Positions 15,254 to 17,274 of a stretch of 17,274 bases of DNA are shown piece by piece. The position numbers and the translations under genes are program-made. Under the pieces are notes generated by a model that was given only the letters and a program-made list of their open reading frames with translations, was not told the DNA's origin and made no database searches. The stretch is from Clostridia bacterium (GTDB lineage Bacteria > Bacillota > Clostridia > Christensenellales > Aristaeellaceae): positions 1 to 17,274 of the forward strand of contig JAUNBY010000023.1 of assembly GCA_030526935.1 (NCBI GenBank), written 5' to 3'. Every line of letters begins with the position of its first letter. The stretch's first letter is position 1.

Positions 15254-15294
15254 CGTATACCGGTATACGAGTGTACGAGTATCCATGTATACCG
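15254..15294. promoter_or_regulatory. operator cluster: 16-bp perfect palindrome plus GTATACCG repeat
   Basis: CGTATACCGGTATACG (15254-15269) is a perfect 16-bp palindrome at about +5 to +20 of the 15215 promoter. A second GTATACCG lies at 15287-15294, exactly 32 bases after the first copy (15255-15262), repeating the spacing seen at 11835-11874. The position is that of a repressor operator, with a possible second site for cooperative binding three helical turns away. Confidence 0.7.
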
Positions 15295-15401
15295 CATCTG
15301 ACTTTACGCCGTATCTTAAAAGGGGGGATGAGCGCGTCACAGACCGCGGCGGGTGGAACAGGCACAAACGAAAGATTTATACGAGAGAAGGAGTGTTTTT
15401 C

Positions 15402-17186
15402 ATGAAGCGACTGGCAATGGCGTTACTTGCTGTATTGATGGTTTTTTCGGCAATGGGAGCTTCGGCCGAGATGGAGATTCAGGAATTCCCGGCGTCCGGG
15501 GACATGTATGAAATGCTTGACCTGTCAGACCCCTATAAGACGGTGATCAGCGGGCTGTTCCGCCAGGACATCACGCAGGACGGCCTCGAGCGCGAATGCT
15601 ATGTATACATCGGCGCGGAGAACCGTCAGATGCAGCCCAACGTGACCATCATACCCGATTCGGGCGCCGACGTGGTTTCGTTCCTCGAGCAGTCGGGATG
15701 GAAGGACATAGCCGACGAGCAGGGGCTGATACTGATGATAGCCGTTCCCGAGGAAGGCGGCTGGGATCCCGCGAAGGATCTCGCGTACATGAACGGACTG
15801 TGGACTCAGACCCACGTGCGCTACTGGTACAACTGCCAGAAGCACAACAGCTACATGCTGGCCTACGGCGATGGAGCGACGCTCGGTCAGATGTGGGGCA
15901 TGCAGGCGGTATCGCCTCAAAAGCTCGTATCGTTCGCAACCTTCGGAGATTTTGAGGTCGATGCTTCCTTCGTGGAGGAGACCTCCGCTCAGGCGACGCG
16001 TCTTGAGGGCGTGACGGTTGGCGAAATCGAAATGCCGGTATGGTTCTTCGTGACCGGGATGAACGACGCGCACGAGGCGGTTCTCAACCACTGGAACGCG
16101 GCCAACGACGTAGGCGACGAGGTTCTTATGAGCGAGACAGCCACGGCCATCTACAGCGCCAGAACCAACTCCATAGACAGCCTTATAAACGAGCAGGCTT
16201 TCCTCGCTCAGACCCGCTACACCGTAACGGAAGACGCGGCTGGCTGGAATAACCCCGAGCGCACCCGCGAGGTATGGTCTTTCCTGTCGAGCGTCATCCG
16301 CCCCGTAGGATATGCCAACAACCAGCTTCGCGCCTATCGCAGCGTAGAGGACTGGGGCGCGACCAAACAGACCCTCGAGGTAGACGGAGTAAATCGCTAC
16401 TGGGTAGAGTTCGTGCCTGAAAAGCTGATCGAGACTGAGGACGGCAAGGCTCCGCTGGTCGTTATGTTCCACGGCAACAATCAGGGCGCGGAGACCTTCC
16501 TCGCCAATTCCGACGCCATCAAGCTCGCGAACGAGCGCGGCTTCATCATGATTCTGATGACCGGAGCGCTTTATAACGACGATACCCAGATGCCCAATCC
16601 CATGTGGAACCTGAACGCCGAAGACAACAAGTTCGACGACTACGCCTATGTGCGCGCCGCGATCGAGGACGTAGCCTCCAGGCTTCCGGTTGACGAGAGC
16701 CGCATATACGCCATGGGCTTGTCCTACGGTTCCATGGCTACCCAGTCTTTCGTGGCCGCCATGAGCGACATATTCGCCGCCGGCGCGCCGGTAAGCGGAC
16801 TTTACAACTCCTCCCGCAGCGTCGTAGGCCCCGAGCATCTGCCCGAGGGAACGCTCATGCCGATATTCCTGATAAACGGCGCTACCGAGGCCGATACCGA
16901 GTATGAAAGCGAAAGCATGCGCGAGCGCTTTGGAGGCTGGCTGGTTTCAAACGGCCTTGGCGACGACTTTGACGCGGCGCTGACGGGCTTCAACAAGGTT
17001 GGCCGCTACAGCATCTGGACGTTCGCAAACGAAGCCGGAGTGCCTCTGGTGCAGTATTCCACCGCCGAGGAGCGCATACACACGGTTGTTCTCGACGACC
17101 TGTTCATTCAGTACGATTCATTCCTTTCTAAGTACTCGCGCGGCGAGGACGGAACCCTGTATTACATGGGCGAAGCGGTAAAATAA
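15402..17186 (+). CDS. exported two-domain alpha/beta hydrolase, PHB-depolymerase/feruloyl-esterase-like
   Basis: Exported protein of 594 aa. A signal peptide covers about 1-22 (ending GASA). The C-terminal half (about 325-580) looks like a serine esterase of the PHB depolymerase/LpqC type: an oxyanion strand LVVMFHGNN (352-360), nucleophile Ser441 in GLSYG (439-443), and His560 as a candidate catalytic histidine. The N-terminal half (about 48-220) has parallel segments (RECYVYIGAE, NVTIIPDSG, and an elbow-like LAYGDGATLGQMWG at 153-166). It appears to be a second hydrolase-like fold with Asp157 where serine would be expected. The start ATG at 15402 has AAGGAG eight bases upstream; the longer frame upstream has no ribosome site. 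It is followed after 35 bases by another exported-protein gene. Substrate is unknown. Confidence 0.8.
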   Translation: MKRLAMALLAVLMVFSAMGASAEMEIQEFPASGDMYEMLDLSDPYKTVISGLFRQDITQDGLERECYVYIGAENRQMQPNVTIIPDSGADVVSFLEQSGWKDIADEQGLILMIAVPEEGGWDPAKDLAYMNGLWTQTHVRYWYNCQKHNSYMLAYGDGATLGQMWGMQAVSPQKLVSFATFGDFEVDASFVEETSAQATRLEGVTVGEIEMPVWFFVTGMNDAHEAVLNHWNAANDVGDEVLMSETATAIYSARTNSIDSLINEQAFLAQTRYTVTEDAAGWNNPERTREVWSFLSSVIRPVGYANNQLRAYRSVEDWGATKQTLEVDGVNRYWVEFVPEKLIETEDGKAPLVVMFHGNNQGAETFLANSDAIKLANERGFIMILMTGALYNDDTQMPNPMWNLNAEDNKFDDYAYVRAAIEDVASRLPVDESRIYAMGLSYGSMATQSFVAAMSDIFAAGAPVSGLYNSSRSVVGPEHLPEGTLMPIFLINGATEADTEYESESMRERFGGWLVSNGLGDDFDAALTGFNKVGRYSIWTFANEAGVPLVQYSTAEERIHTVVLDDLFIQYDSFLSKYSRGEDGTLYYMGEAVK

Positions 17187-17221
17187 CTTACCGGTCGTAT
17201 AACAAAACGGGAGGATAAGCC

Positions 17222-17274
17222 ATGAAGAAATTCTCATACATGATAATTCTGGCTCTCGCAATCGCGACTATGTT
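17222..17274 (+). CDS. partial gene, exported protein (signal peptide only)
   Basis: An ATG at 17222 with GGGAGG seven bases upstream opens a frame that runs off the window. The visible residues, MKKFSYMIILALAIATM, are the basic and hydrophobic parts of a signal peptide. The 35-base gap after the two-domain hydrolase and the lack of a terminator indicate the same operon. By context it may be another secreted hydrolase, but nothing of the mature protein is visible. Confidence 0.75.
   Translation, partial: MKKFSYMIILALAIATM

Larger units (their letters stand above)
15122..15401. other. 280-base intergenic region ahead of the two-domain hydrolase gene
   Basis: It holds an AT-rich tract (about 15178-15212) that could act as an UP element, a perfect-consensus promoter (15215-15243), the GTATACCG/palindrome operator cluster (15254-15294), and an untranslated leader of about 150 bases ending in the AAGGAG ribosome site. 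I see no convincing terminator for the kinase gene. A short open frame from 15285 into the hydrolase gene lacks a ribosome site. Confidence 0.7.

Noticed and set aside
15525..16838. 437-codon minus-strand frame opposite the two-domain hydrolase
   Set aside because: It is a shadow frame. The plus-strand protein has a signal peptide, ribosome site, strong promoter and hydrolase motifs.
1..17274. CRISPR arrays, tRNA or rRNA genes, insertion sequences or phage genes
   Set aside because: I saw no regularly spaced repeats, RNA-gene-like cloverleaf regions, transposase motifs or phage genes in the window.

Overview
The window is bacterial chromosome of moderately high GC, densely packed with short gaps and ATGA-type overlaps. 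The Shine-Dalgarno sequences are strong (AGGAGG), there are near-consensus sigma-A promoters, and two genes appear to start with TTG or GTG. With the YesN/YesM-type two-component system and the short Gram-positive-style signal peptides, this suggests Bacillota, probably a gut- or rumen-type uncultivated Clostridia. That assignment is inferred from style; no taxonomic marker gene is present.

Region A (54-7605, minus strand) is a catabolic operon. In transcription order it reads: promoter, TctC-like binding protein, an attenuator-like terminator, TctB, TctA, an SDR dehydrogenase, split transketolase (N then C subunit), tartronate semialdehyde reductase (GarR type), and a GntR/FCD regulator. The gene set fits import of a small hydroxycarboxylate, oxidation to a keto acid, transketolase cleavage, and reduction of a C3 semialdehyde to glycerate. 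No kinase, aldolase, dehydratase or isomerase is present. A C4-oxidised pentonate is the simplest substrate class that makes all the chemistry connect; this is a hypothesis.

Region B (7730-11795, minus strand) is an operon of three tandem paralogous exported esterases. Each has an N-terminal CBM48/E-set-like domain and a C-terminal alpha/beta-hydrolase domain with an intact GxSxG serine and a C-terminal GGH histidine. They probably act outside the membrane on acylated carbohydrate.

Region C (12015-15121, plus strand), divergent from the esterases, encodes an AraC-type response regulator and its histidine kinase, overlapping by ATGA.

Region D (15215-17274, plus strand) begins with a perfect-consensus extended -10 promoter and a 16-bp palindrome. 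It drives a 594-aa exported protein with two hydrolase-like halves, the first apparently lacking the serine nucleophile. A further exported protein follows and is cut by the window edge.

The regions may share control. GTATACCG occurs twice, 32 bp apart, both in the esterase/regulator intergenic region and just downstream of the region D promoter. A one-mismatch version (CGGTATCCCG) lies just downstream of the tctC promoter. The GGTATACC core resembles operators of GntR/FCD regulators such as UxuR/ExuR and NanR, so the operon-encoded GntR protein is the leading candidate; the AraC-type regulator is the alternative. Together this looks like a scavenging locus: extracellular esterases deacylate a carbohydrate, and a released sugar acid is imported and broken down by a transketolase route.
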